Assembly: GCA_018830085.1 (NCBI GenBank)
Contig: JAHJSR010000024.1
Location: 1 to 33,484 of the forward strand
Length of the DNA: 33,484 nt
Reading direction: 5' to 3'
Origin: Patescibacteria group bacterium
Lineage (GTDB): Bacteria > Patescibacteriota > Patescibacteriia > 2-12-FULL-60-25
Shown here: piece after piece, positions 1-8,930 of the stretch
How positions within the stretch are numbered: the stretch's first letter is position 1
How the letters are laid out: each line of letters starts with the position of its first letter
Position numbers and translations under genes: made by a program
Notes under the pieces: generated by a model
What the model was told of the DNA's origin: nothing
Database searches by the model: none
Seen by the model: the letters and a program-made list of their open reading frames with translations, nothing else

Positions 1-65
1 TAAGTCAAAGGCATTCCCCTACAACCCACCCTGAGCAAAGTTATTAGGTAGGAATGGCAATATAC

Positions 66-90
66 ACCCATTGACAAAATGGGTTTTTTA
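66..90 (+). terminator. Intrinsic terminator of an off-window upstream gene
   Basis: ACCCATT-gacaa-AATGGGT hairpin followed by TTTTTT. Confidence 0.7.
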
Positions 91-99
91 TTGTATACC
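71..99 (+). promoter_or_regulatory. Sigma70-like promoter for the 202-993 CDS
   Basis: TTGACA (71-76), 17-nt spacer, TATACC (94-99); overlaps the terminator hairpin. Confidence 0.6.
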
Positions 100-201
100 G
101 CATTTATTCGAGATGACCTCGAATGTGACAAAAAGGCGGGCTTTAGGGTTCGATCATATTGATTGGATTAGGGAGCAAGCCGCTCGACAAAGGGTAGAAA
201 A

Positions 202-993
202 ATGTCACGCAAAAAAGCAGAGTTCCTTTCAGCGATGGGTAAAGGTTTTGAACTGGTTAGGGTGATTACCAATGCCGTACTCGAACAAGGTGGACGCGAA
301 GAGCATGTACTCGCGCTCTTGTCCGACAAAAGTATGGCGACCGATATTGCCAGAATCATACTCAAAACGGCTCAGGTGGCGCCATTTAGCCCCAAACAGC
401 AACTGCTCTTCGCAAAACCCGACTCGATCAGACTCAGAGCTCTTGAGTACTTGGAGACAGGCGCGCTGACTGATGAGGAATGGGCGGAAGTTGCCATCAA
501 TGACCCTGTACCGAGTATCAGAGAAAAAGCCGTCCAGATGATAAAGAGCCAAAGACAGCTCTTTTATGTGGCCGGTTGTGATATAACTACCGAGGAAGCA
601 AAACACGCCGCTGTACTGGCAACACTGCGCGTCACAAGCGTGGTCTACCTCAAGCACATGATTTTGGACTCGCGTCATACTGCGGCGCGTCTAACGGCGG
701 CTTACATGCTGGTGACCGACGATGATGACGGCATGTGCCACGAAGTCTTGGATGCGATGCGCTTTGAAGGACGTCCGAATACCGAGACAAGATACGAAGA
801 GGCTATCATCTATGCGGTGATTGTAAGTTCGTTGACCACGGATTCGTCGGATTGCATCAGCGCTGAAGCTTGGACGAAATACGAACAAGCTAAAACAATC
901 ATCGCCGAAGGCAAAAATAGATTTAAGCCAATTGATGGACTTGGGCTCTGCCATCCCAAACTGCAAAACTTGGTATACAGACTTCTTGACTAA
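202..993 (+). CDS. Hypothetical protein, helical-repeat-like, of a type seen in CPR genomes
   Basis: Complete 263-aa ORF, own promoter and terminator; no confident domain. Confidence 0.75.
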   Translation: MSRKKAEFLSAMGKGFELVRVITNAVLEQGGREEHVLALLSDKSMATDIARIILKTAQVAPFSPKQQLLFAKPDSIRLRALEYLETGALTDEEWAEVAINDPVPSIREKAVQMIKSQRQLFYVAGCDITTEEAKHAAVLATLRVTSVVYLKHMILDSRHTAARLTAAYMLVTDDDDGMCHEVLDAMRFEGRPNTETRYEEAIIYAVIVSSLTTDSSDCISAEAWTKYEQAKTIIAEGKNRFKPIDGLGLCHPKLQNLVYRLLD

Positions 994-1011
994 CAGAGGT
1001 CTTTATTTTTT
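979..1011 (+). terminator. Intrinsic terminator with the CDS stop codon in the loop
   Basis: AGACTTC...GAGGTCT stem (one G-U), loop contains TAA 991-993, then TTTATTTTTT. Confidence 0.6.
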
Positions 1012-1062
1012 GTGGGGTGGTAAAACTGTCATTTTTATTTATTTAAATTGTTATGAATAGGT

Positions 1063-1572
1063 ATGTTTATTGCGCATTTACCTGCTGGATTTTGTTTGAC
1101 CAAATACATTCAACAAAAAGCCCGAATCAAAAAATTTTTATTGGTTGGACTTTTTGCTAGCATTTTACCGGACATTGATTTGATTTACTTTTATCTATTC
1201 GATGGTAAACAGCATTTGCATCACGATTATTGGATACATATCCCCTTTTATTGGTTAGTGCTTACTGTTTTAACCTTAGCGGTTATATTTTTTAGCAAAA
1301 AGAAAAAGTCGTACATAATTGCAATAATATTTTTTGCCAATATATTTTTACATTTATTGTTAGATACTGTGGTCGGAAAAATAATGTGGTTATACCCTTT
1401 TACTGCTGATGCTTATAGCTTATTCACCGTACCCAACAACCATAAAAATTGGATTTTAAACTTTACTTTGCATTGGACTTTTTTAATAGAAATCTGTATC
1501 GTTGCTTGTAGCTTACTCACGTTTTTATATTACTATGCAAGAAAATCAAACTCTGACACTTTATCCGAATAA
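1063..1572 (+). CDS. Membrane protein, YdjM/DUF457-like metal-dependent hydrolase family
   Basis: 169-aa ORF with N-terminal H...FAS(I)LPDID motif, HH and HLLLD motifs, several TM segments. Confidence 0.6.
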   Translation: MFIAHLPAGFCLTKYIQQKARIKKFLLVGLFASILPDIDLIYFYLFDGKQHLHHDYWIHIPFYWLVLTVLTLAVIFFSKKKKSYIIAIIFFANIFLHLLLDTVVGKIMWLYPFTADAYSLFTVPNNHKNWILNFTLHWTFLIEICIVACSLLTFLYYYARKSNSDTLSE

Positions 1573-2005
1573 GACAAAGCTTTTTGTTTTATTATTGATA
1601 TCAATAATTTTTGTTATAGTTGGAATTTTTATGATAAGAAGCGGTAATGCAAACGGATGGTATACGACAATATTTTTTGGCATAGGCGCACTGGTATTTA
1701 TAGTCAATGCATTCCCCCAAGCAGCGTATTTAAAATTATCCAAAGAGGGCTTTGAAGTTTGTTCGTTGTTTAGAAAATCTTTTACAAGTTGGAGAGATGT
1801 TAAAGATTTTCAAGCTGGTAAAGTATCAGTAAATACTATGGTTGTTTTTGATTTTACTGAGGAGCACCTGGAGTATCAAGGTATGAAGAAAGTTGCGGAG
1901 ACTTTGACCGGACATCAAGGGTCACTGCCAGATACTTACGGAAAACCAGCCAATGAACTCGCTCAAATCATGACCGATTGGAAACAAAAATCATTATCAA
2001 TATAA
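1535..2005 (+). CDS. STM3941-family-like small membrane protein
   Basis: Two N-terminal TM segments followed by a conserved-looking C-terminal domain; internal ATG at 1535 (MQENQTLTLYPNK) preferred over 1502. Confidence 0.55.
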   Translation: MQENQTLTLYPNKTKLFVLLLISIIFVIVGIFMIRSGNANGWYTTIFFGIGALVFIVNAFPQAAYLKLSKEGFEVCSLFRKSFTSWRDVKDFQAGKVSVNTMVVFDFTEEHLEYQGMKKVAETLTGHQGSLPDTYGKPANELAQIMTDWKQKSLSI

Positions 2006-2010
2006 AAAAT

Positions 2011-2316
2011 ATGTCATACGAAGGACCACAAGAGTTTAAAATTAATAAGATTGGAAGTTACAAAGGTCATGATGTTTATGCAAGTGATTTTGTATCAAAA
2101 GAATCGGTAGGCATGATGCATAATTCTGGTTCCATAATGATTAGAACCGAGGCGTACAAAATTTTGCAAAGTAAACCCGAGTTTTTAAAAAGAATTTTTG
2201 AGCATGAAATTACAATGGGCGCAGGACATGATCCTCATGGTATAGATGAGGAAACTCGTGAAGTTCTACAATATCTAAAGGACAATGGCTATGATTTTGG
2301 AGATTTTATATTTTAA
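2011..2316 (+). CDS. Hypothetical protein
   Basis: ORF following the previous gene; ATG at 2011 (MSYEGPQ) avoids overlap. Confidence 0.5.
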   Translation: MSYEGPQEFKINKIGSYKGHDVYASDFVSKESVGMMHNSGSIMIRTEAYKILQSKPEFLKRIFEHEITMGAGHDPHGIDEETREVLQYLKDNGYDFGDFIF

Positions 2317-2328
2317 TCATCCGTACTC

Positions 2329-2357
2329 TTGAAATTTTGCAAAAAATAAAGTACAAT
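2329..2357 (+). promoter_or_regulatory. Promoter of folD
   Basis: TTGAAA (2329-2334), 17 nt, TACAAT (2352-2357); folD ATG at 2365. Confidence 0.65.
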
Positions 2358-2364
2358 CCAGACC

Positions 2365-3195
2365 ATGCAAAAAATACCAGGCAAGCATCTTGCAAATCAA
2401 ATAACAGCCGAATTAAAAGAAGAAATCAAAAACAAGCAACTAAATCCCAAATTAGCTGCTTTATTGGTTGGAGATGATCAGGCGTCACATATTTACGTAA
2501 ACCTCAAAGAAAAAGCAGCTCATGATATTGGAATAGAAACTGATTTTAGAAGATTGCCGGCAGATACTCCTGATGATGAGTTGGTAAAAATAATTCAAGA
2601 TTGGAATCAGGATGAATCGATTACCGGAATTTTAGTACAAATGCCACTACCACCCGGCCATGATAAGGACAAAGTATTGTCCGCAATGGATCCGGAAAAA
2701 GATGCCGATGGATTTCATTCAGAAAATATTAAGGCTTTGGAGTCTGGCCACGCTAAACTAATATCTCCTTTGCTAGAGGGAATTCTTAGATTGATTGCCG
2801 CAACACCAAAAGAGCCAAATCATGCATTGGTTGTAATTTTAGCAAACTCACACATTTTTGCTGATCCATTAAAATACATATTAGAAAAAGCAGGCGCAAG
2901 TGTTAAAGTAGTATTAGCTGATGAAAAAGAAGATAAGGAACTCAGGGAAGCCGATGTAATTATTGTTGCTGTTGGTAAAGAAAAATTTTTAACCAGCAAT
3001 GGTGTTAAAGACGGCAGCTGTGTAATTGACGTTGGTATCAATAGAAATAAAGAGGGAAAAGTTTGTGGTGATTTTGACTCAGAGGCCTGTGTGGATATCG
3101 AAGGATGGTACTCCCCAGTTCCGGGTGGCGTAGGACCAATGACCGTAGCTTTGTTAATGAAAAATGTTGTCAGATTAGCTGACAAGATTGAATAA
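2365..3195 (+). CDS. folD: Bifunctional methylenetetrahydrofolate dehydrogenase/cyclohydrolase
   Basis: SHIYVNLKEKA, ILVQMPLPPG, PEKDADGFH, VIDVGIN and YSPVPGGVGPMT motifs. Confidence 0.93.
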   Translation: MQKIPGKHLANQITAELKEEIKNKQLNPKLAALLVGDDQASHIYVNLKEKAAHDIGIETDFRRLPADTPDDELVKIIQDWNQDESITGILVQMPLPPGHDKDKVLSAMDPEKDADGFHSENIKALESGHAKLISPLLEGILRLIAATPKEPNHALVVILANSHIFADPLKYILEKAGASVKVVLADEKEDKELREADVIIVAVGKEKFLTSNGVKDGSCVIDVGINRNKEGKVCGDFDSEACVDIEGWYSPVPGGVGPMTVALLMKNVVRLADKIE

Positions 3196-3206
3196 TGTTT
3201 AAAAAT

Positions 3207-3614
3207 CTATAACTCTATACCCTCCAAGACTTGATGCGCTTGGTGTCTTTTGCTTACACGATACATGAGCAAGATGCCTAATATTTCGAATATTGTATTT
3301 ACAAAAAATTCATACCTTACAACCAGGAAAAGTGGATCCGTATAGCCCATAAAACTTATAATACCTTCCATTAATATCTTTATAATCACCCACACCCCAA
3401 TGAACCAACCTAATTGGCGATTACTTAAAATCTTGGTATGAAATGCCCAATAAGAAAAGATCATGGCCAAAATACCAGCAATTATCCAAACTATCGCTAA
3501 ACTGATCCAAGAAGGAAACCAAAGTGGAAAAATATAACGAACCAATAAAATAACAATTGCATAATTAGCAATCCAGTTTAGAAACGGTATCAAGGGATAT
3601 TTGAATTTTTTCAT
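3207..3614 (-). CDS. Small multi-pass membrane protein
   Basis: 135-aa hydrophobic ORF immediately downstream of the permease. Confidence 0.6.
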   Translation of the reverse strand: MKKFKYPLIPFLNWIANYAIVILLVRYIFPLWFPSWISLAIVWIIAGILAMIFSYWAFHTKILSNRQLGWFIGVWVIIKILMEGIISFMGYTDPLFLVVRYEFFVNTIFEILGILLMYRVSKRHQAHQVLEGIEL

Positions 3615-3619
3615 ATTTT

Positions 3620-4798
3620 TTAAAATAAATTAGCCACCAAATACTGTAAAATGATAAATAGCAGAACAAACATCATCGGTATGGCCACAGCTTGCCAAAA
3701 ACTATTTAAAGCCCCGCGAGTTTTAGGTGAGCCCGGTAAAAACTTGTCTATCCAAGATTTGAAACGTTTAGGCTTTTGTAAAACTTTGTATGCACACAAA
3801 CAAACTATAAATCCATTTATTGCAGTCAAAACAGAACCTATAAAACCAATAGTAGCAAGAAAGTTACGTGAAACAAAGAGGTAAAGCAGAATAGGCATGC
3901 CAACCGAAATTAACCATGAGGGCAATTTTGGTACCTTTAGATCAAAATGCATCATGTTTTTAAATGCCTGAGTGAATGTTATAAAAGATGTACCAACAGC
4001 CAAAATACCAATCAATGGTATCAGCCACCAAAAAATCGGAGGAAAAGCAAGCTGTATGCCACGAACATCAGATATACCCGGATATGCCAAAGTTATGGAT
4101 ACTCCAAAAATCCAACTAAAGATACCAGCGAATATAATACCTAAACTTACACCTATCTGCGTCGGCCTACGTTTACGTGACGCAATCTCTACCGTTTCAG
4201 GCAAAACTGTCATGCCAGTTACAGAGAAGAACATGATACCAATAGCCATAGCAAATTTATGAGCGTGAATCTCCGCAACCATATTCCAGTCAAAAAACGG
4301 AAATAAAACAATGGCAGAAAATATCATGAAGCCGATAAGTATGGCTGTTAGATCTGATTCAATATGTGAGACAAAACGCAAACCAAAAAATACAATTATT
4401 GATCCCGTGACCCAAAATAACAAAGACCAAACGAAGGAATTATCCCAAACCCCAATGCCACTAGCAAATATTGAAAGAAATTCGCCACCCAAAATTATAT
4501 AAGCCAAACTAGTACCAGCCATTTTTAAAAAGTTTGAAAACACTGCTATCCAATATGACTTTGGACCAATGAGCTTTAGCGCATAACCCGGTATTCGGTG
4601 AGACCCCCTGACTCCCAATATAACCTCCACGTACAATAAATGTATTATTATTGAAATAGTTATTATACCAATATATAAAAGTGAGCCGCCCAATATACCA
4701 GTTTCCGCAAAAACTGCAGGCAAACCAAAAACTCCCGCCCCCACGATGGTTCCTAACAAGTTTAAAGTAACAGGTGCAATTAAAGCTTTTTGTTTCAT
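3620..4798 (-). CDS. Amino acid permease (HAAAP/APC-type)
   Basis: About 11 TM segments; N-terminal NLLGTIVGAGVFGLPAVFAETG signature. Confidence 0.8.
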   Translation of the reverse strand: MKQKALIAPVTLNLLGTIVGAGVFGLPAVFAETGILGGSLLYIGIITISIIIHLLYVEVILGVRGSHRIPGYALKLIGPKSYWIAVFSNFLKMAGTSLAYIILGGEFLSIFASGIGVWDNSFVWSLLFWVTGSIIVFFGLRFVSHIESDLTAILIGFMIFSAIVLFPFFDWNMVAEIHAHKFAMAIGIMFFSVTGMTVLPETVEIASRKRRPTQIGVSLGIIFAGIFSWIFGVSITLAYPGISDVRGIQLAFPPIFWWLIPLIGILAVGTSFITFTQAFKNMMHFDLKVPKLPSWLISVGMPILLYLFVSRNFLATIGFIGSVLTAINGFIVCLCAYKVLQKPKRFKSWIDKFLPGSPKTRGALNSFWQAVAIPMMFVLLFIILQYLVANLF

Positions 4799-4898
4799 TA
4801 AAGCAAAATTATTATACCATACACAGGCTTGACCAAGGTATCCACAAAAAAATCCCAGCTAATCATCTTCCCTATTAGCTCCCCGTTGTGTAGGTTTC

Positions 4899-6401
4899 AT
4901 GCATATGACGGACTCAGAGCGCCTCGTGCCACAAAACTTAGAAGCAGAGATGTCCATGCTTGGATCTCTCTTGATTGATAAAGAAGCCATGATTAGGATT
5001 GGCGACATCATCAATATTCAAGATTTTTATTTGCAAAAACACCAACAAATCTTTGAAACAATATTGGAATTATTTAGAAAACATGAGCCAATCGACATAC
5101 TTTCTCTGTCAAATCGTTTGAGTGAAAAGAATATATTGGAAGAGATAGGCGGAAGAGCTTATCTAATTCAATTATCAAATGCAGTTCCAACATCTAGCCA
5201 CGTGGTCAATTATGCCAATATAGTCCAAAAGAAAGCGACATTACGCAGGTTGATACAAACCGCACAAGAAATTACTGCTTTTGGATTTGAAGAATCAGAT
5301 GATATTGAACAAACGCTTGATAAAGCGGAACAAAAATTATTTAACGTTTCACAAAAGTTTTTAAAAACAGCTTTTACATCAATTACGGACGTTTTAGATA
5401 CTGCGTTTGAAAGAATTGATGAAATCCATCGTGAAAAAGGCAAATTACGTGGCGTTCCCACTGGATATGGTGATCTAGATTCCATGCTTGGTGGTTTACA
5501 AAAAAGCGATTTAGTTATTTTAGCCGCACGTCCATCTTGCGGTAAAACCTCATTCTCTTTGGATATAATGCGTAGCGCGGCAGTAAAACATAAAGTACCT
5601 GTTGGATATTTTTCACTTGAGATGAGCAAAGAGCAGGTTGTGGATCGCTTAATCTGCGCAGAAGCTAATGTGGATCTTTGGAAAATGAAAACCGGTAGAT
5701 TGTCTGACCAAGGTGATAATGATGATTTTACACGCATCGGCCATGCCATTGGCAGTTTATCAGAAGCTCCAATTTATATTGATGATACGGCATCAGCTAA
5801 TATTATGCAGATCAGAACAAAAGCCAGAAGATTGCAAATGGAACATGGTTTGGGTTTTTTGATTATTGACTACCTGCAACTTATGGAATCTCGCGGTGGC
5901 GGATCTGATAATCGCGTGCAAGAAGTCGCAGAAATTACTCGTGGTCTTAAAGCCATAGGACGTGAGCTAAACGTTCCGGTATTAGCACTTTCACAGCTAT
6001 CTCGCGCTGTTGAACAAACCAAGCCGGCAATCCCCAAACTATCTCATTTACGTGAGTCAGGATCTATTGAGCAGGACGCGGATGTGGTTATGTTTATTTA
6101 TCGTAAAGCCGCAGATAAAAATTATAGATTGGAAGATCTTTCACCAGAAGAGCGACATTTAGCAGAAATTCATGTCTCCAAGCACCGCAATGGTCCAACT
6201 GGTGTTGTTAAGCTTTATTTTGATGATACAAGAGCCAGTTTCCGTAATCTGGCAAAACAGCATGGAGCCGGAGCTCCAGGCTTGCAACCAGTCAATATGA
6301 GGCCATCAATGGCACCCAGTATGTCTCCAGGCCTACCTCCCCCGCCCTCTTTTGATCCAAATGCACCGATTACTCAGACACCTCCGCCGTCAGGAGGATA
6401 A
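4899..6401 (+). CDS. dnaB: Replicative DNA helicase DnaB
   Basis: DnaB N-domain plus ARPSCGKTSFSLD Walker A, FLIIDYLQLM, LSQLSRAVE; Pro-rich C-tail. Start may be 4905. Confidence 0.95.
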   Translation: MHMTDSERLVPQNLEAEMSMLGSLLIDKEAMIRIGDIINIQDFYLQKHQQIFETILELFRKHEPIDILSLSNRLSEKNILEEIGGRAYLIQLSNAVPTSSHVVNYANIVQKKATLRRLIQTAQEITAFGFEESDDIEQTLDKAEQKLFNVSQKFLKTAFTSITDVLDTAFERIDEIHREKGKLRGVPTGYGDLDSMLGGLQKSDLVILAARPSCGKTSFSLDIMRSAAVKHKVPVGYFSLEMSKEQVVDRLICAEANVDLWKMKTGRLSDQGDNDDFTRIGHAIGSLSEAPIYIDDTASANIMQIRTKARRLQMEHGLGFLIIDYLQLMESRGGGSDNRVQEVAEITRGLKAIGRELNVPVLALSQLSRAVEQTKPAIPKLSHLRESGSIEQDADVVMFIYRKAADKNYRLEDLSPEERHLAEIHVSKHRNGPTGVVKLYFDDTRASFRNLAKQHGAGAPGLQPVNMRPSMAPSMSPGLPPPPSFDPNAPITQTPPPSGG

Positions 6402-6403
6402 AC

Positions 6404-6431
6404 TTGCCAAAAAGTGGTGAATTGCTACACT
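6404..6431 (+). promoter_or_regulatory. Putative promoter of the YbaB gene
   Basis: TTGCCA, 16 nt, TACACT. Confidence 0.4.
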
Positions 6432-6463
6432 AGCATCACTTAATTAACCAATTGATAAAAATT

Positions 6464-6778
6464 ATGTTTAATAAACTCAAACAGTTTCAAGATATACGCA
6501 GCAGAGCAAAGCAATTACAGACAGAATTAGAAAAAATTACTGTGGATGGCGAATCTGGTTGGGGTAAGGTTAAAGTAACCGTAAATGGTAATCAACGCAT
6601 TTCCAAAATATCTTATAGTGATGAGATTATTGGTGATAAGGAGAAGCTAGAGTCTTTAACCAAAGAAGCAGTTAATGATGCTATGGAAAAATTACAAAAA
6701 GTAATGGCAACTAAAATGAAAGATATCGGAGGATTGGATTTGGCTCAGGATATTCAGGGAATGATGGGACAAAATTAA
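6464..6778 (+). CDS. YbaB/EbfC family nucleoid-associated protein
   Basis: MFNKLKQFQDIRSRAKQLQTELEKI... typical of the family, located before recR. Confidence 0.85.
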   Translation: MFNKLKQFQDIRSRAKQLQTELEKITVDGESGWGKVKVTVNGNQRISKISYSDEIIGDKEKLESLTKEAVNDAMEKLQKVMATKMKDIGGLDLAQDIQGMMGQN

Positions 6779-6795
6779 ATTTAAAGATTTTTTGT

Positions 6796-6814
6796 AACTG
6801 AGCATCAGTTTTTT
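6796..6814 (+). terminator. Intrinsic terminator after the YbaB gene
   Basis: AACTGA-gca-TCAGTT followed by TTTT. Confidence 0.5.
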
Positions 6815-6829
6815 GGTTTATCTAAATTT

Positions 6830-7432
6830 ATGATGGTTCCACGTAGTATTGATGAAATAGCACATTTATTTGATAAATTGCCGGGTGTTGGACCAAGGGC
6901 AGCTTTACGCTATGCATATTGGTTAGCATCGCAACCAAAAAATTTAATTAGACAATTTGCTGATGCATGCAATTTATTAGCTAATCAAGTAACTGCCTGT
7001 GAAGTTTGTGGAACGTGGACCGATAACTCGCCCTGCAATACATGCAAAGACCCTAGGCGTGACAATGGAATGCTCTGCGTGGTCGCTGTTAGTCAGGACA
7101 TCAGACCCATGGAAGAAGCTTCGGTATTTAGTGGGAAATATCATGTTCTTGGCGGATTGATAGATCCAATAGAAGGCAAGACCGCAGAGCACTTACGAGT
7201 AAATCAATTGATAAAAAGAATCAAAGATGCTGATCCTGTTATAACAGAAGTAATATTGGCGCTCGATCCGGATGTCATGGGTGATACAACCGCACTTTAT
7301 CTTACGAGGCAGTTGCAACCGTTAGGTATTACCATATCAAGATTGGCCCGCGGTATACCAACAGGAGCACAGATCGAATATGCGGACGAGGCAACAATAA
7401 CTGATGCTTATATAAACAGAAGAAATAATTAG
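6830..7432 (+). CDS. recR: Recombination protein RecR
   Basis: LPGVGPRAALR HhH, CEVCGTWTDNSPCNTC zinc finger, Toprim, RLARGIPTGAQIEYADEAT. Confidence 0.93.
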   Translation: MMVPRSIDEIAHLFDKLPGVGPRAALRYAYWLASQPKNLIRQFADACNLLANQVTACEVCGTWTDNSPCNTCKDPRRDNGMLCVVAVSQDIRPMEEASVFSGKYHVLGGLIDPIEGKTAEHLRVNQLIKRIKDADPVITEVILALDPDVMGDTTALYLTRQLQPLGITISRLARGIPTGAQIEYADEATITDAYINRRNN

Positions 7433-7435
7433 AAA

Positions 7436-7462
7436 CAAAAAATCGGGAAATCCCGATTTTTT
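7436..7462. terminator. Bidirectional terminator between recR and rplU
   Basis: AATCGGGA-aa-TCCCGATT flanked by A-rich and T-rich tracts. Confidence 0.7.
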
Positions 7463-7464
7463 AT

Positions 7465-7776
7465 TTAGCTAATTTTTGTAACCTTTACTTTTGTGTACGG
7501 CTGGCGATGACCAACACGTTTTTGATAACGAACCTTGTTTTTATACTTTACAACAGATACTTTGGCAGCGCGGCCTTGAACTTGAATCTCGGCTGTTACG
7601 CTTGTAGATAGAAAAGGCGTTCCAATATCTACCTTGGAGCCATCTTCTTCTGCGATTAAGAGTACTTTATCAAAAGATACGCTATCGCCTTTTTTGCCTT
7701 CGATTTTTTCTATGGTAAGAATTTCGCCAACTTTAGCTAAATATTGCTTACCACCGGTTTGAATTACAGCAAACAT
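7465..7776 (-). CDS. rplU: 50S ribosomal protein L21
   Basis: MFAVIQTGGKQYLAKVGE... VGHRQPYTKVKVTKI; start at the second ATG because the -10 box overlaps the first. Confidence 0.94.
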   Translation of the reverse strand: MFAVIQTGGKQYLAKVGEILTIEKIEGKKGDSVSFDKVLLIAEEDGSKVDIGTPFLSTSVTAEIQVQGRAAKVSVVKYKNKVRYQKRVGHRQPYTKVKVTKIS

Positions 7777-7785
7777 AGTGCGCAT

Positions 7786-7814
7786 ATATTAAACAAAGTT
7801 GAGGAAAATGTCAA
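7786..7814 (-). promoter_or_regulatory. Promoter of rplU
   Basis: Minus strand TTGACA (7814-7809), 17 nt, TAATAT (7791-7786). Confidence 0.75.
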
Positions 7815-7838
7815 ATATAACGCTGTAATAAAGAAAAA

Positions 7839-7858
7839 ACCGCCTTTTATTCGGCGGT
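7839..7858 (-). terminator. Terminator of the GGDEF gene with the stop codon in the loop
   Basis: Minus strand ACCGCC-gaataaaa-GGCGGT then TTTTTT; stop TAA at 7849-7847. Confidence 0.7.
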
Positions 7859-8818
7859 GGGCTGGATAATACAGACTTGGCCACGTCCCTGCTTTTTGGC
7901 AAGGCGCTTGGCATTTTCCGCAAAAACCAGCAGATTTGTGAGATTGGGGCTGTCCCCAGTTAGGACTGACACCCCCAGGGATGCACTAACACGGTACATG
8001 GATCCATCCGGCAACGGCATCACGATTGCGATAACCGCACTCAACAAATCCTCTGCCAGTCCCTTCATCTCATCTGGTCCGACATTCTCAGCAACAACCA
8101 CGAATTCATCACCACCAGCACGAACCAATGCGTAATCTTGAGACAGTACATCGCGCATAGTTTTTGCAACCAGCTGAATCAACTTATCCCCCATAAGGTG
8201 ACCAGCCGCATCGTTGTAGGTCTTGAAGTGATCGAGATCCAAAAAGATCAACCCAACGTTTCTACCTGTTGTTGCAGCCTTTTTAGTGACCAGAGCAAGT
8301 CGTTCGTTAAACCAGCGACGATTACGGCAACCGGTCAGGTCATCCGTCAAAGCTTGAATCTCCAATTGCTTCCTCTGTTCTACCTCAACAGTGATATCGT
8401 GACACGTGCAAAGAATACGCCTTGGAGATCCCTCAACTTCAACAAAAGAAGCACTAAACTCGACTATGACCACACGCCCCTTTGGGGGAGAAATCATAGC
8501 GCGTTGTTGCTGGATAGGAGCTTGAGAGAGCATCTCGATGATGATTTTTCCATCGATTCCCTTGGGAGAAAGCAGGAAGAACTCAAACAAATTCATGCCT
8601 GCAGTTCTGGCAGCATCTCTCTCTATGCCAAACATCTTTTGAGCTGCCGGGTTCATGTACGTGACGACACCATCGGGTTCGGCGGCAAAGACAGCATCTG
8701 CGATGGAATCGAGCGCGCCCCTTAGAAGAACGTTCTGGTCCCTGAGCCAAAGCACTTCATCCTCATCAGCAGCACCGGGCGGGGGAGAAGTTTTGAATCT
8801 ACTATCGTTTTTTGCCAT
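7847..8818 (-). CDS. PAS domain-containing GGDEF diguanylate cyclase
   Basis: PAS-like LDSIADAVFAAEPDGVVTYMNPAAQKMFG; DDLTGCRNRRWF; FLDLDHFKTYND; RAGGDEF. Confidence 0.9.
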   Translation of the reverse strand: MAKNDSRFKTSPPPGAADEDEVLWLRDQNVLLRGALDSIADAVFAAEPDGVVTYMNPAAQKMFGIERDAARTAGMNLFEFFLLSPKGIDGKIIIEMLSQAPIQQQRAMISPPKGRVVIVEFSASFVEVEGSPRRILCTCHDITVEVEQRKQLEIQALTDDLTGCRNRRWFNERLALVTKKAATTGRNVGLIFLDLDHFKTYNDAAGHLMGDKLIQLVAKTMRDVLSQDYALVRAGGDEFVVVAENVGPDEMKGLAEDLLSAVIAIVMPLPDGSMYRVSASLGVSVLTGDSPNLTNLLVFAENAKRLAKKQGRGQVCIIQPTAE

Positions 8819-8865
8819 CGGCCTCAACCCTCATTGGGGTGGTTGGAGTTAATGTACGTAAAAAT

Positions 8866-8894
8866 AAACTACCTGCACTCATGCAAGGTGTCAA
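8866..8894 (-). promoter_or_regulatory. Promoter of the GGDEF gene
   Basis: Minus strand TTGACA (8894-8889), 17 nt, TAGTTT (8871-8866). Confidence 0.65.
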
Positions 8895-8930
8895 CCCTAA
8901 ATTTGGAATTTTTATTTAATAAAAAGGTAG

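Noticed and set aside
71-265. 64-aa ORF starting at 71
   Set aside because: Starts in the -35/terminator region, upstream of the predicted transcription start, and overlaps the 263-aa gene.
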